Shown piece after piece: positions 24,895 to 34,119 of a DNA stretch of 64,000 nucleotides. The position numbers and the translations under genes were made by a program. The notes below the pieces were generated by a model. The model was not told where the DNA came from. It was given only the letters and a program-made list of their open reading frames with translations, and searched no databases. How positions within the stretch are numbered: position 1 is the first letter of the stretch; every line of letters begins with the position of its first letter. Origin of the DNA: Promicromonospora thailandica (lineage in GTDB: Bacteria > Actinomycetota > Actinomycetes > Actinomycetales > Cellulomonadaceae); contig NZ_JAMTCS010000003.1 of NCBI RefSeq assembly GCF_024171955.1, positions 1-64,000 of the forward strand, in the 5' to 3' direction.

Positions 24895-26553
24895 ATGAGC
24901 CGGCGGCCACGGGCGAGCCTCGGCAGGGTGCTCGACGACCTCGGGGCGACCCTGCTCGACGTCGTGCGCGAGGGGCCGGACGACGGCCGCGAGGTGGGCG
25001 GCCTCGTGATCCACGACCCGCTGGAGGAGGCGGTGTACCCGCCGTGCGCGCTGGTGCTCGGCGTGGGCCTGGCGCAGGAGGCCGACGTCGTCGCGCTGCT
25101 GCGCCGCCTGGGCGAGCAGGACGCGGCCGGGCTGGTCGTGCGCGAGCCCGTCCCGGCGACGCCCGCGGTGCTGGAGGCCGCGCGCGCGAGCGGGGTGGCG
25201 CTCCTGGGCCTGAGCCGCGGCGCCACGTGGGCGCAGCTCGCGGCCCTGCTGCGCACGGTCCTGGCCGAGGGCGACGTGGGCGTGGACGACGCCGAGTCGC
25301 TGGGCGGGCTGCCGTCGGGCGACCTGTTCGCCGTGGCGAACGCCGTCGCCGCGCTGCTGGACGCACCCGTGACCATCGAGGACCGCAGCTCGCGCGTGCT
25401 CGCGTTCTCCGTGCGGCAGGACGAGGCGGACGACCCGCGGGTCGAGACCGTGCTCGGCCGTCGCGTGCCCGAGCGGTACGCCCGGATCCTCACCGAGCGG
25501 GGCGTGTTCCGGGACCTGTACCGCAGCACCGACCCCGTCCGCGTGGACCCCATCCCGATCGACGGGGAGGCGCGGACCCTGCCGCGCGTGGCCATCGCGG
25601 TCCGCGCGGGCGACGAGGTGCTCGGGTCGATCTGGGCGGTCATGGACGTGCCGCTCGACGACCGCCGGGTGGACGCGCTGCGCGACGCCGCGACCCTGAC
25701 CGCCCTGCACCTGCTGCGGGTGCGCGCCGGGTCGGACGTGCGCCGCCGCGTGCGCACCGACCTGCTCAGCACGGCCCTGGAGGGCGGCACGGGCGCGCGC
25801 GAGGCGCTCGAACGCCTCGGCCTCGGCAGGCAGGCGGTGGTCGTGCTCGGCGTCACCGCCCGGGCCGACGACGGCGAGCGCTCCGCCGCGGGCGACGTGG
25901 TCGAGGCGAGCGTGCGCGAGCGGCTGTCGGACGCCTTCGCCCTGCACCTGCAGTCGGCGCACCCGGCGTCCGCCGTGGCCCTCGTGGGCGACGTGGCCTA
26001 CGGCCTGCTGCCGTGCGGGCCCGACGGCGAGGACCGCGCCGGGCGGATCGCCCGCGCCTTCGCCGACAAGGTGGGCCGGCGATCGAGCGTCGTGGCGGCC
26101 GTGGGACCCGTGGCGCCGGACGTGCGCGGCGTGGCCCGCTCGCGCGAGGTGGTCGACCGCGTGCTGCGCGTGCTGCGGGCGAGCGACCCCTACCGCGGGC
26201 CGGGCACCGAGCCCGGGGGCGGGCTGCGCGTCGCCCGGTTCAGCGACGTCCAGGCCGCGTCCCTCGTGCTGGAGCTGCGCGACCTGGTCGCGGCGCGTGG
26301 CGACGAGATCGCGGGCCCCCTGGCCCGCCTCCTGGAGTACGACGCCGAGCACGGTGCCGGGCTGGTCGCCACCCTCCGGGCCTGGCTCGACGCGTTCGGC
26401 GACGTGCCCGCCGCGGCGGCGGCGGAGTTCGTGCACCCCAACACGTTCCGCTACCGCCTGCGCCGGGTGGGGCAGGTCAGCGGCATCGACCTCGACGACC
26501 CGGAGGCGCGGTTCGCCGCGATGCTCCAGCTCCGTGTGATGCTCTCCGTGTGA
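24895..26553 (+). CDS. PucR-family transcriptional regulator
   Basis: 552 residues. The N-terminal ~120 residues form a PucR ligand-sensing domain (EVGGLVIHDPLEE, CALVLGVGLAQ). A GAF-like region follows (LLDAPVTIEDRSSRVLAFS). The C terminus has the PucR helix-turn-helix: LLEYDAEHGAGLVATLRAWL, then HPNTFRYRLRRV. Such proteins usually sense small metabolites and control nitrogen or amino acid catabolism. Its place right after the peptide/racemase operon suggests it regulates that operon. It has its own putative leaderless promoter and could also be read through from upstream. Confidence 0.85.
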   Translation: MSRRPRASLGRVLDDLGATLLDVVREGPDDGREVGGLVIHDPLEEAVYPPCALVLGVGLAQEADVVALLRRLGEQDAAGLVVREPVPATPAVLEAARASGVALLGLSRGATWAQLAALLRTVLAEGDVGVDDAESLGGLPSGDLFAVANAVAALLDAPVTIEDRSSRVLAFSVRQDEADDPRVETVLGRRVPERYARILTERGVFRDLYRSTDPVRVDPIPIDGEARTLPRVAIAVRAGDEVLGSIWAVMDVPLDDRRVDALRDAATLTALHLLRVRAGSDVRRRVRTDLLSTALEGGTGAREALERLGLGRQAVVVLGVTARADDGERSAAGDVVEASVRERLSDAFALHLQSAHPASAVALVGDVAYGLLPCGPDGEDRAGRIARAFADKVGRRSSVVAAVGPVAPDVRGVARSREVVDRVLRVLRASDPYRGPGTEPGGGLRVARFSDVQAASLVLELRDLVAARGDEIAGPLARLLEYDAEHGAGLVATLRAWLDAFGDVPAAAAAEFVHPNTFRYRLRRVGQVSGIDLDDPEARFAAMLQLRVMLSV

Positions 26554-26684
26554 TGCTCGGCGGGGCGTAGCCCGGGCCGGGCCCGCCTGCCCGCGGCGTC
26601 GGTATCGTACGGGGCGACCGCCCTGCGAGCCGGCGTCCGGCACGGGGACCGGGACCGGACGAGGCGGACGACGAGGGGACAGGG

Positions 26685-27338
26685 ATGATCAGGGTCGTGC
26701 TGGTCGACGACCAGGCCGTGGTCCGGGCGGGGTTCCGGTACCTGCTGGAGCAGGTCGAGGACATCGAGGTGGTCGCCGAGGCGTCCGACGGGCCGACGGC
26801 GGTCGAGCTGGTGCGCCGGCACGCCCCCGACGTCGTCTGCATGGACGTCCGGATGCCCGGCGGCGACGGCCTGGCCGCGACCCGGCAGATCGTCGCGGGG
26901 CCCGGCGCGGTGCCCGCCGTCCTGGTGGTCACGACGTTCGACCTGGACGAGTACGTCTTCGGCGCGCTGGAGGCGGGGGCCGGCGGGTTCATCCTCAAGG
27001 ACTGCGAGCCGGAGGAGCTCGTCGACGCCGTGCGCCGGCTCGCCGACGGCCAGGGCCTCATCGACCAGGCGGTGACGCACCGCGTGATCACCGAGTTCGC
27101 GCGCCGCACGGCGCCGCCGGCCCCGGCCACCGACCTGGTCGCGCAGCTCACGGCACGCGAGGCCGAGATCGTGCGGCAGCTCGCCCGCGGGCTGTCGAAC
27201 GCCGAGATCGCGCGGGAGCTCGTCGTGGAGACCAGCACCGTGAAGTCCCACCTGGGGCGCGCGATGGCGAAGATCGGCACGCGTGACCGGCTCCAGACCG
27301 TGGTGTGGGCCTACCAGAACGGCCTGGCGGCGCGCTGA
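26685..27338 (+). CDS. NarL/FixJ-type response regulator
   Basis: 217 residues from ATG 26685. The receiver domain has the acidic pair in LVDDQ, the phosphoacceptor Asp54 in CMDVRMP, Thr in VVTTFD and Lys in FILKD. The LuxR-type helix-turn-helix is LTAREAEIVRQLARGLSNAE, then STVKSHLGRAMAKI. A TATCGT hexamer at 26603-26608 suggests a ~70-base leader. No histidine kinase is adjacent, so it is an orphan within this window. Its sensor and target genes cannot be told. Confidence 0.9.
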   Translation: MIRVVLVDDQAVVRAGFRYLLEQVEDIEVVAEASDGPTAVELVRRHAPDVVCMDVRMPGGDGLAATRQIVAGPGAVPAVLVVTTFDLDEYVFGALEAGAGGFILKDCEPEELVDAVRRLADGQGLIDQAVTHRVITEFARRTAPPAPATDLVAQLTAREAEIVRQLARGLSNAEIARELVVETSTVKSHLGRAMAKIGTRDRLQTVVWAYQNGLAAR

Positions 27339-27385
27339 TCCCGCGCCGGTCCCGCGCTGGTCCTCGGGGGCGCGGCATGTGGGAA

Positions 27386-27405
27386 ACCCCGATGTTCTCC
27401 GGGGT
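27386..27405. promoter_or_regulatory. Inverted repeat and promoter region of the cellulase gene
   Basis: ACCCCG and CGGGGT arms with an 8-base spacer lie just upstream of TAACGT at 27416-27421, a good -10. It could be an operator for catabolite or inducer control. It does not match the CebR operator I know. Confidence 0.3.
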
Positions 27406-27455
27406 GCTCGGCGGATAACGTCGGTCGACTCGTCCACGAACCCGAGGTGGTCCCC

Positions 27456-28718
27456 ATGGTCTCCCGACGCGCCCCGATCGTCGTCGCCGTGCTCACGGCA
27501 GCGACTTTGGCCCTAGGAACGGCTCTCGTCCCGCTGCTGCCCGCCACGGCCGCCCCGCAGGCCGCCGCCGCGGTCGACTGCTCCGCACCGGCCTGGGCCG
27601 AGGGCCGGAGCTACACGGCGGGCCAGCACGTCACGCACGCCGGCCGCGGCTACACCGCCCTCGTGTCGCACACCGCGCACCCGGGCGCCGGATGGGACCC
27701 GGCGTCGACGCCGACCCTGTGGACCCTCGACGGCACGTGCGACGGCGCACCGGACCCGGACCCCGACCCGACCGGTCCCGGCGAGGAGGCCGACACCCCC
27801 GTCGCGGCGAACGGGCAGCTCAGGGTCTGCGGCACGGGCCTGTGCAACGAGCGCGGCACGCGGATCCAGCTGCGCGGCATGAGCACGCACGGCACGCAGT
27901 GGTACTCGCAGTGCGTCACCGACGGCTCGCTCGACACCCTCGCGCACGACTGGAACGCCGACGTCGTGCGGATCTCCACCTACGTGCAGGAGGGCGGCTA
28001 CGAGACCGACCCCGCCCGCTTCACCGCGCTGGTGAACACCTACATCGACAAGCTGACGGCCCGCGGCATGTACGCGATCGTCGACTGGCACATGCTCGAC
28101 CCGGGCGACCCGCACTTCAACCTGCAGCGCGCCAAGACGTTCTTCACGGCGATCGCGGAGCGGAACAACGGGAAGAACAACATCATCTACGAGGTCGCGA
28201 ACGAGCCGAACGGTGTCTCGTGGCAGACCATCAAGAGCTACCACGAGCAGATCGTCCCGGTGATCCGCGCCAAGGACCCCGACGCCGTGGTCCTGCTCGG
28301 CACCCGCGCGTGGTCGTCGCTCGGCGTCTCGGACGGCGCGAACGAGTCCGAGGTGGTCAACAACCCGGTGAACGCCTCGAACGTCATGTACACGTTCCAC
28401 TTCTACGCGGCGTCGCACCGCGAGGAGTACCTGAGCGCCCTGTCCCGCGCGGCCGACCGCATCCCGGTGTTCATCACCGAGTTCGGCACCCAGGACTACG
28501 CGGGCGAGGGCGCCAACGACTTCGCGATGGCGCAGCGCTACCTCGACCTCGCGGCGTCGAAGAAGATCAGCTGGGTCAACTGGAACTACTCCGACGACCA
28601 CCGCTCCGGCGCGGTGTGGACCGAGGGCACCTGCGCGAGCGGCGACTTCGGCGCCCACCGCCTCAAGCAGGCGGGCACCTGGATCCGCGACCGCATCCGC
28701 ACCCCGGACGCGTTCTAG
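27456..28718 (+). CDS. Secreted GH5 endoglucanase with N-terminal carbohydrate-binding module
   Basis: 420 residues from ATG 27456; GAGG 8 bases before favours it over the GTG at 27447. A signal peptide runs to the Ala-rich stretch near residue 38. Residues ~40-95 form a CBM5/12-type module with aromatic residues in WAEGRSYTAGQHV and GWDPASTPTLW. An Asp/Pro linker leads to a GH5 barrel: LRGMSTHGTQWY, acid/base Glu in YEVANEPNG and nucleophile Glu in VFITEFGT. It should cleave beta-1,4-glucan chains outside the cell. The CBM5/12 fold also binds chitin, so the polymer bound may differ from the one cut. Confidence 0.92.
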   Translation: MVSRRAPIVVAVLTAATLALGTALVPLLPATAAPQAAAAVDCSAPAWAEGRSYTAGQHVTHAGRGYTALVSHTAHPGAGWDPASTPTLWTLDGTCDGAPDPDPDPTGPGEEADTPVAANGQLRVCGTGLCNERGTRIQLRGMSTHGTQWYSQCVTDGSLDTLAHDWNADVVRISTYVQEGGYETDPARFTALVNTYIDKLTARGMYAIVDWHMLDPGDPHFNLQRAKTFFTAIAERNNGKNNIIYEVANEPNGVSWQTIKSYHEQIVPVIRAKDPDAVVLLGTRAWSSLGVSDGANESEVVNNPVNASNVMYTFHFYAASHREEYLSALSRAADRIPVFITEFGTQDYAGEGANDFAMAQRYLDLAASKKISWVNWNYSDDHRSGAVWTEGTCASGDFGAHRLKQAGTWIRDRIRTPDAF

Positions 28719-28751
28719 CGGCGCCGCCCGAATTCTCGCCGCCCGGATTCT

Positions 28752-28813
28752 CTTCGAGACCGAGGCTGCTTCGCTCCGAGGGCCTCCAGAGCGAAGCAAC
28801 CTCGGTCTCGAAG
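28752..28813. repeat. Dispersed palindromic element, family 1
   Basis: 25-base arms with one mismatch (CTTCGAGACCGAGG...TTCGCTC) flank a 12-base loop. It lies between the cellulase stop and the cupin start. Confidence 0.88.
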
Positions 28814-28854
28814 GTGGGTGCGGCGGGGGAGCCCCCCCGCGAGAGGATGGCCGG

Positions 28855-29241
28855 ATGCGGATCATCCAGCTCCCCGCGCGGGAGATCACGCGCTACGGCA
28901 GCTCGGGCGTCGACATGGACTTCCTGCCCGTGGTGCCCGACGCCGAGCGCACCACCGTGCACGTCGCCCGGATCGTGGCCGGCGGCGTGCTGGGCGAGCA
29001 CCCGGCCACGACGCTGCAGGTCTTCGCGGTGCTCGCGGGAGAGGGCGTCGTCACCTCGAAGGCGGCCGACGGCGCCGTCGACGAGCAGCCGGTCCAGGCG
29101 GGCCAGGCCGCGATCTGGGAGCCCGGCGAGATCCACGAGACGACGGCGACCACCGACCTGCTCGCCGTCATCGTCGAGACGACGGCGGACGCGTTCGTGC
29201 TGCGCGACCACGAGCTGCTGCCCGGGCCGCCCCTGCCCTGA
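28855..29241 (+). CDS. Small cupin-domain protein
   Basis: 128 residues from ATG 28855, with GAGAGGA 7 bases upstream. It has a single beta-barrel cupin pattern: HVARIVAGGVLGEHPATTLQ, then GQAAIWEPGEIHETTATTD. The His and Glu in EHPATT and PGEIHE are possible metal ligands, though the motif is incomplete relative to classic cupins. It could be a small-molecule binder or regulator. It is bracketed closely by two copies of the family 1 palindrome. No operon partner is evident. Confidence 0.75.
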   Translation: MRIIQLPAREITRYGSSGVDMDFLPVVPDAERTTVHVARIVAGGVLGEHPATTLQVFAVLAGEGVVTSKAADGAVDEQPVQAGQAAIWEPGEIHETTATTDLLAVIVETTADAFVLRDHELLPGPPLP

Positions 29242-29276
29242 GCCGGCAGGTCGGCCGGCCGGGATCACCCCTTCAC

Positions 29277-29338
29277 CTTCGAGACCGAGGTTGCTTGGCT
29301 TTGCGGGCCTCCAAAGGCAAGCAACCTCGGTCTCGAAG
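29277..29338. repeat. Dispersed palindromic element, family 1
   Basis: 27-base arms (CTTCGAGACCGAGGTTGCTT...CTTTG) with one mismatched pair flank an 8-base loop. It begins 35 bases beyond the cupin stop. Confidence 0.9.
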
Positions 29339-29451
29339 GGGAGCGGCGGGCGGTGGCCCGGCGGACGACGATCCGGCCGCCGCAGCCCCGGCGTCGCCAG
29401 GATCGCACCCCCGGCCGGCCGGGACACGCCGCTCCGGCGAGGGCCAAATGC

Positions 29452-29480
29452 TTGACACCCCGTCCCCGGGACGGCAGCGT
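29452..29480 (+). promoter_or_regulatory. Promoter of the sugar importer operon
   Basis: A perfect -35 TTGACA at 29452-29457, a 17-base spacer and CAGCGT as -10 end 7 bases before ATG 29488. The transcript would start at or next to the start codon, making it leaderless. Confidence 0.6.
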
Positions 29481-29487
29481 CCGGCGC

Positions 29488-30792
29488 ATGAGCCGCAGAA
29501 TCACCCGTGCCACAGCCAGCGCAGCCCTCGTGGCACTGACCCTCGGCGCGTGCGCGCCGTCGGCGGACAGCCCCGAGCCCGGCGCGGCACCGGGCCAGGG
29601 GTGCGACGGCGACGCCGTGGCCCTCGACGTCTGGTCCTGGCGCACCGAGGACGTGAAGACCTACGACCGGATCTTCGACGTCTTCGAGGAGGCCAACCCC
29701 TGCATCACGGTGAACTTCCAGGCCCACCTCAACACCGAGTACGACCAGATCCTGCGTACCGGCCTGACCGGCTCGGACGGCCCCGACATCGCGCAGGTGC
29801 GGTCCTACGGCCTGCTCCAGCCGCTCGTCGAGGGCGGCAACCTGGAGCCGCTGGACGACGTGGTCCCGGCGCTCGGCGAGTTCGACGACGCCGCGCTGGA
29901 CGGCGCGCGCGGCCGCGAGGACGGCGCCGTGTACGGCGTCCCGCTGGCCACCCAGACCATCCAGGTCTGGTACAACACCGCGATCTTCGAGGAGAACGGG
30001 CTCGAGGAGCCCGAGACCTGGGACGACTTCGTGGCGCTGAACGACACGCTCCTGGAGGCGGACGTGACGCCGCTCGCCGTCGGCGCGCGCGACGGCTGGT
30101 TCGTGCCCACGGTGCACGACGCCCTCACGGCCGCGCAGTACGGCGGCGCCGACTTCCAGCAGGCGCTGCGCGACGGCGAGACCGACTTCACCGACCCCGC
30201 CTACGTGGACTCGATCCAGACCCTGAAGGACCTGCAGCAGTACATGCCCGACGACGTGACCGGCGTGGCGTACACGGACGCGCAGGTGCTGTTCACGTCG
30301 GGCCAGGCCGCGATGTTCGCCGGCGGCTCGTACGAGCAGGCCTTCTTCCAGGAGGCGAACCCGGACCTCGAGCTCGGCGTGTTCCAGGTGCCGCCGCCAC
30401 CCGGCTCGGCCCTCGACCACCCGGTCACGCCGGGGTACGCGGACGGCAACTGGGGCCTGTCGGCGACCACGCAGCACCGCGCGGAGTCCGAGACGCTGCT
30501 GACCTGGCTGGCCACGCCGGAGTTCGGGCAGCTCGTGGCCGACGAGCTCAAGCAGTTCTCGCCGATCCCCGGCGTCGAGTACGCCGACCCGCTCCAGCAG
30601 GAGATGTGGGACCTGTACCAGGAGAACCCGGCGCCGTACCTGCTGCTGGTCGACTACCGCTACGGCGACCCGGTCGGCACCGACCTCATGGGCGAGGCCG
30701 GGCAGAAGCTGTTCCTCGGCGACACCGACGCCGCGGGTGCCGCGGACATCGTCCAGGACGGGCTGTCGGCCTGGTGGACGCCGGGCGAGTGA
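29488..30792 (+). CDS. Sugar ABC transporter substrate-binding lipoprotein
   Basis: 434 residues from ATG 29488. A lipobox LGAC at Cys22 marks lipid anchoring. The mature part shows family 1 binding-protein features: NFQAHLNTEYDQILRTGLTG, DGPDIAQVRSYGLLQPLV and WYNTAIFEENGLEEPETWDD. It probably binds an oligosaccharide. The cellulase 0.8 kb upstream makes a plant cell-wall sugar plausible, but that is inference. It overlaps the first permease by four bases. Confidence 0.9.
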   Translation: MSRRITRATASAALVALTLGACAPSADSPEPGAAPGQGCDGDAVALDVWSWRTEDVKTYDRIFDVFEEANPCITVNFQAHLNTEYDQILRTGLTGSDGPDIAQVRSYGLLQPLVEGGNLEPLDDVVPALGEFDDAALDGARGREDGAVYGVPLATQTIQVWYNTAIFEENGLEEPETWDDFVALNDTLLEADVTPLAVGARDGWFVPTVHDALTAAQYGGADFQQALRDGETDFTDPAYVDSIQTLKDLQQYMPDDVTGVAYTDAQVLFTSGQAAMFAGGSYEQAFFQEANPDLELGVFQVPPPPGSALDHPVTPGYADGNWGLSATTQHRAESETLLTWLATPEFGQLVADELKQFSPIPGVEYADPLQQEMWDLYQENPAPYLLLVDYRYGDPVGTDLMGEAGQKLFLGDTDAAGAADIVQDGLSAWWTPGE

Positions 30793-31709
30793 GCCGCCGT
30801 CGTACCGCGGCGCTGCCCACGCCCGTCGCCCTGCTCTTCCTGCTGCCCGCCGCCGCGCTGTTCGCCGTCTTCGTGCTGTACCCGATGGCGACGGCGCTGA
30901 CGTACTCCCTGTTCTCGTGGCGCGGCACCGCGCAGGAGGAGTTCGTCGGCGCGGCCAACTTCGTCGCGCTGTTCACCACCGAGCCGTACCGCAGCCAGCT
31001 CCCGCGCGCGTTCGGGCACAACGCGCTGCTGTTCGCCGGCGCCATGGTGGCGCAGAACACCGTCGGTCTGCTGCTGGCGTACGTGCTGCACCAGCGCGCG
31101 CGGTTCCGCCGCCTGTTCCAGGTGCTGTTCACCATGCCGTACCTGGTGTCGCCGCTCGTGGTCGGCTACCTGTGGTCGCTGCTGCTCTCGCCCCTGTTCG
31201 GGCCGGTGAACGCGCTGCTGCGCGCCGTCGGGCTGGACGCGGTGGCCCAGCCCTGGCTGGGCGACCCGGACACCGCCCTGTGGGTGGTCGTGCTGGTCAC
31301 GGCATGGCAGTGGGTGGGGTTCCCGCTGCTGGTCTACGGCGCCGCGCTCGGTGCGCTCGACCCGAGCACCCAGGAGGCCGCGATGCTCGACGGCGCGAGC
31401 TCCGCCCAGCGGTTCTGGCACGTCACGCTGCCGCTGCTGACGCCCGTGATCGGCACCGTCAGCGTGCTCACGTTCATCTTCTCCATGGAGGCGTTCCCGA
31501 TCCCGTACGCGCTGGGCGGGTCGAGCGGCAGCCCGGCCGGAGCGACCGACGTCATGTCGCTCCTCTTCTACCGGACCGCGTTCCACTCCGGGGCGTCCAA
31601 CGCGATCGGCGTCTCGTCGGCGGTCGCCATCGTGCTGTTCCTCGTCATCGTCGGGGTGTCCGTCGCGTTCACGCGCTGGTTCCGCGGCGTCGAGCGGAGG
31701 CTGACGTGA
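30789..31709 (+). CDS. Sugar ABC transporter permease (MalF type)
   Basis: 306 residues from GTG 30789, overlapping the previous stop. It has six hydrophobic segments starting at PVALLFLLPAAALFAVFVLY, and the coupling motif EAAMLDGASSAQRFWHVTLP in the cytoplasmic loop. It pairs with the following permease. The GTG of that gene overlaps this stop by four bases. Confidence 0.92.
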   Translation: MSRRRTAALPTPVALLFLLPAAALFAVFVLYPMATALTYSLFSWRGTAQEEFVGAANFVALFTTEPYRSQLPRAFGHNALLFAGAMVAQNTVGLLLAYVLHQRARFRRLFQVLFTMPYLVSPLVVGYLWSLLLSPLFGPVNALLRAVGLDAVAQPWLGDPDTALWVVVLVTAWQWVGFPLLVYGAALGALDPSTQEAAMLDGASSAQRFWHVTLPLLTPVIGTVSVLTFIFSMEAFPIPYALGGSSGSPAGATDVMSLLFYRTAFHSGASNAIGVSSAVAIVLFLVIVGVSVAFTRWFRGVERRLT

Positions 31710-32536
31710 GGCGGCCCGGCCCGGTGCTGAACCGGGTGGTGGTGAACGTCGTGCTCTGGGGCTACGCGGTCGTGGCCCTCGTGCCGCTGCTGGTCATGGT
31801 CTGGAACTCGGTCCGGTCCGACCAGGAGCTCGTCTCCGAGCCGCTGGGGCTGCCGCACGCGCCGTCGTTCGACGCCTACCGCGCGGCCTGGGTGGAGGCG
31901 TCCTTCTCCACCTACTTCCTCAACTCGGTGCTGGTCACCGTGGCGTCCGTGGCGCTGTCGACGGCGGTCTCGCTGCTGGCGGCGTACGCGCTGGCCCGGT
32001 CGCGCTCGCGGCTCATGGCCGTGATCGAGCAGGTGTTCGTCTCCGGCCTCATGATGCCCGTGTTCCTCATGATCGTGCCGATCTTCTACCTGCTCGACAC
32101 GATCGGTCTCGCCTCGACCCGGACCGGCCTGATCCTGGTCTACGCCGCGGTGTCCGTCCCGTTCTCGGTGTTCGTGCTGGCCACCTTCCTGCGCCAGCTC
32201 CCCGACGAGCTGGAGGACGCCGCGCGGATCGACGGCGCGGGCCCGCTGCGCACGTTCTGGTCGGTGCTGCTGCCGCTCGTGCGGCCCGCCGTCGCCACGG
32301 TGGTGGTCTTCCGCTTCGTGCCCATCTGGAACGACTTCTTCTACCCGCTGATCCTGGTGCGCGACCGGGCGAGCTACACGCTGCCCGTGGGACTGACCAC
32401 GTTCTTCGGGGAGTACCAGACCTCGTGGTCCACGCTGTTCGCCGGGCTGGTCATCGCGACGCTGCCGCTCGTGGTGCTGTTCCTGGTCGCGACGCGGCAG
32501 ATCGTGGCGGGGCTCACGGCCGGGATGGGGCGGTGA
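31706..32536 (+). CDS. Sugar ABC transporter permease (MalG type)
   Basis: 276 residues from GTG 31706. It has six hydrophobic segments and the coupling motif ELEDAARIDGAGPLRTFWSV. The C-terminal region PVGLTTFFGEYQTSW is typical of MalG-like proteins. No ATPase gene follows, which is usual for actinobacterial sugar importers that share an MsiK-type ATPase. Confidence 0.92.
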   Translation: MRRPGPVLNRVVVNVVLWGYAVVALVPLLVMVWNSVRSDQELVSEPLGLPHAPSFDAYRAAWVEASFSTYFLNSVLVTVASVALSTAVSLLAAYALARSRSRLMAVIEQVFVSGLMMPVFLMIVPIFYLLDTIGLASTRTGLILVYAAVSVPFSVFVLATFLRQLPDELEDAARIDGAGPLRTFWSVLLPLVRPAVATVVVFRFVPIWNDFFYPLILVRDRASYTLPVGLTTFFGEYQTSWSTLFAGLVIATLPLVVLFLVATRQIVAGLTAGMGR

Positions 32537-32542
32537 GCTCCG

Positions 32543-32572
32543 TTCGGCTCCCGTGGCCATGAGGCGTACCAT
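32543..32572 (+). promoter_or_regulatory. Candidate promoter of tig
   Basis: TTCGGC, 18 bases and TACCAT give a plausible vegetative promoter with a leader of about 120 bases before GTG 32703. Nothing else was recognised in this gap. Confidence 0.35.
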
Positions 32573-32702
32573 TGACGGGTTGCCCGTGCGCCTGCCGCAC
32601 ACGCTGTCAGCGAGCAGCTGCAACTGAGTTGAGCATCCCCGCGCCACCCGGGAGTCAGTACGCCGGCGTGCGCGCACCCCCGACATTCTGGAGACCATCG
32701 AA

Positions 32703-34082
32703 GTGAAGAGCGCCGTCGAGACCTTGGAGCCCACCAAGGTCAAGCTGACCGTCGAGGTGGACTACGACGAGCTCAAGCCGAGCATCGATCACGCCTACGA
32801 GCACATCGCGGACCAGGTGAACGTCCCGGGCTTCCGCAAGGGCAAGGTGCCCCCGCGCATCATCGAGCAGCGGGTCGGCTGGGCCGCCGTGATCGAGCAC
32901 GCCGTGAACGACGGGCTCTCCGGCTTCTACCAGCAGGCGCTCGGCGAGACCGAGCTGCGCCCGCTCGCCCAGCCCGAGGTGGACGTCACCGAGATCCCGG
33001 CCAAGGCCGGCGAGGGCCAGCTGAAGTTCACCGCCGAGGTCGAGGTCCGCCCCGAGATCGAGCTCCCCGAGCTGTCGGACGTCGACCTGACCGTCGACTC
33101 CACGACCGTCACCGACGAGGACGTCGCCGAGCGCCTCGAGGCGCTGCGCGAGCGCTTCGGCACCCTGGTGGGCGTCGACCGCCCGGCCGTCGAGGGCGAC
33201 TACGTCGTCATCGACCTCAAGGCCGTCATCGGCGACGAGGAGGTCGACTCCGTGTCGGGCGTCTCGTACCAGATCGGCTCCGGCAACATGCTCGAGGGCC
33301 TCGACGAGGCGCTCACGGGCCTGTCGGCGGGCGAGACCACCACGTTCAAGGCGCCGCTCGCGGGCGGCGACCACGAGGGCGAAGAGGCCGACGTCACCGT
33401 CACCGCCACGTCCGTCAAGCAGCGCGACCTGCCCGAGGTGGACGACGACTTCGCCCAGCTCGCCTCCGAGTTCGACACCATCGACGAGCTCAAGGAGGAC
33501 CTGAAGACCCAGGTCGCCGGCATCAAGACCTCCAACCAGGCCGTCACCGCGCGCGACGCCCTCATGGAGAAGCTGCTGGAGACCGTCGAGGTCCCCGTGC
33601 CGACCGGCGTGGTCGAGGCCGAGGTGCACCGTCACCTGGAGTCCGAGAACCGCCTCGAGGACGACACGCACCGCGAGGAGGTCCGCGAGGACGCCACCAA
33701 GGCGATCAAGAACCAGATCCTGCTCGACACCCTCGCCGAGAAGCTCAAGGTCCAGGTGAGCCAGGGCGAGCTCGTCGAGTACCTGGTGAGCGCCTCGCAG
33801 CAGTACGGCATGGAGCCGGGCGAGTTCATCAAGACGCTCGAGCAGGGCGGTCAGATCCCGGCCATGGTCGGCGAGGTCGCGCGCTCCAAGGCGCTCGCGG
33901 TCGCGCTGCGCCAGATCGAGGTCAAGGACGCCGAGGGCAACGTCGTCGACCTGAGCGAGTTCATCGGCTCGGACGAGGCCGACGAGGCCCAGGCCGCGCT
34001 CGCGGACGCCGTCGCCCAGGCGCAGGACGCGGACGCCGCCGAGGGCGCCGACGCCGAGGCCTCGGAGCCCGCGAAGGCCTGA
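32703..34082 (+). CDS. tig: Trigger factor, ribosome-associated chaperone and prolyl isomerase
   Basis: 459 residues from GTG 32703, with GGAG upstream. The N-terminal ribosome-binding domain carries the signature GFRKGKVP (around residue 44). The FKBP-like domain (~160-245) shows GDYVVIDLKAVIGDEE and GSGNMLEGLDEALTGL. The C-terminal chaperone arms end in an acidic Ala/Glu tail, common in actinobacteria. It binds nascent chains at the ribosome exit. It precedes the clp genes, a conserved order, but a strong hairpin at 34120 separates the transcription units. Confidence 0.95.
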   Translation: MKSAVETLEPTKVKLTVEVDYDELKPSIDHAYEHIADQVNVPGFRKGKVPPRIIEQRVGWAAVIEHAVNDGLSGFYQQALGETELRPLAQPEVDVTEIPAKAGEGQLKFTAEVEVRPEIELPELSDVDLTVDSTTVTDEDVAERLEALRERFGTLVGVDRPAVEGDYVVIDLKAVIGDEEVDSVSGVSYQIGSGNMLEGLDEALTGLSAGETTTFKAPLAGGDHEGEEADVTVTATSVKQRDLPEVDDDFAQLASEFDTIDELKEDLKTQVAGIKTSNQAVTARDALMEKLLETVEVPVPTGVVEAEVHRHLESENRLEDDTHREEVREDATKAIKNQILLDTLAEKLKVQVSQGELVEYLVSASQQYGMEPGEFIKTLEQGGQIPAMVGEVARSKALAVALRQIEVKDAEGNVVDLSEFIGSDEADEAQAALADAVAQAQDADAAEGADAEASEPAKA

Positions 34083-34119
34083 CCCGGACCCCGCCGCGCG
34101 CGGCCCCGGGACGACGTCG

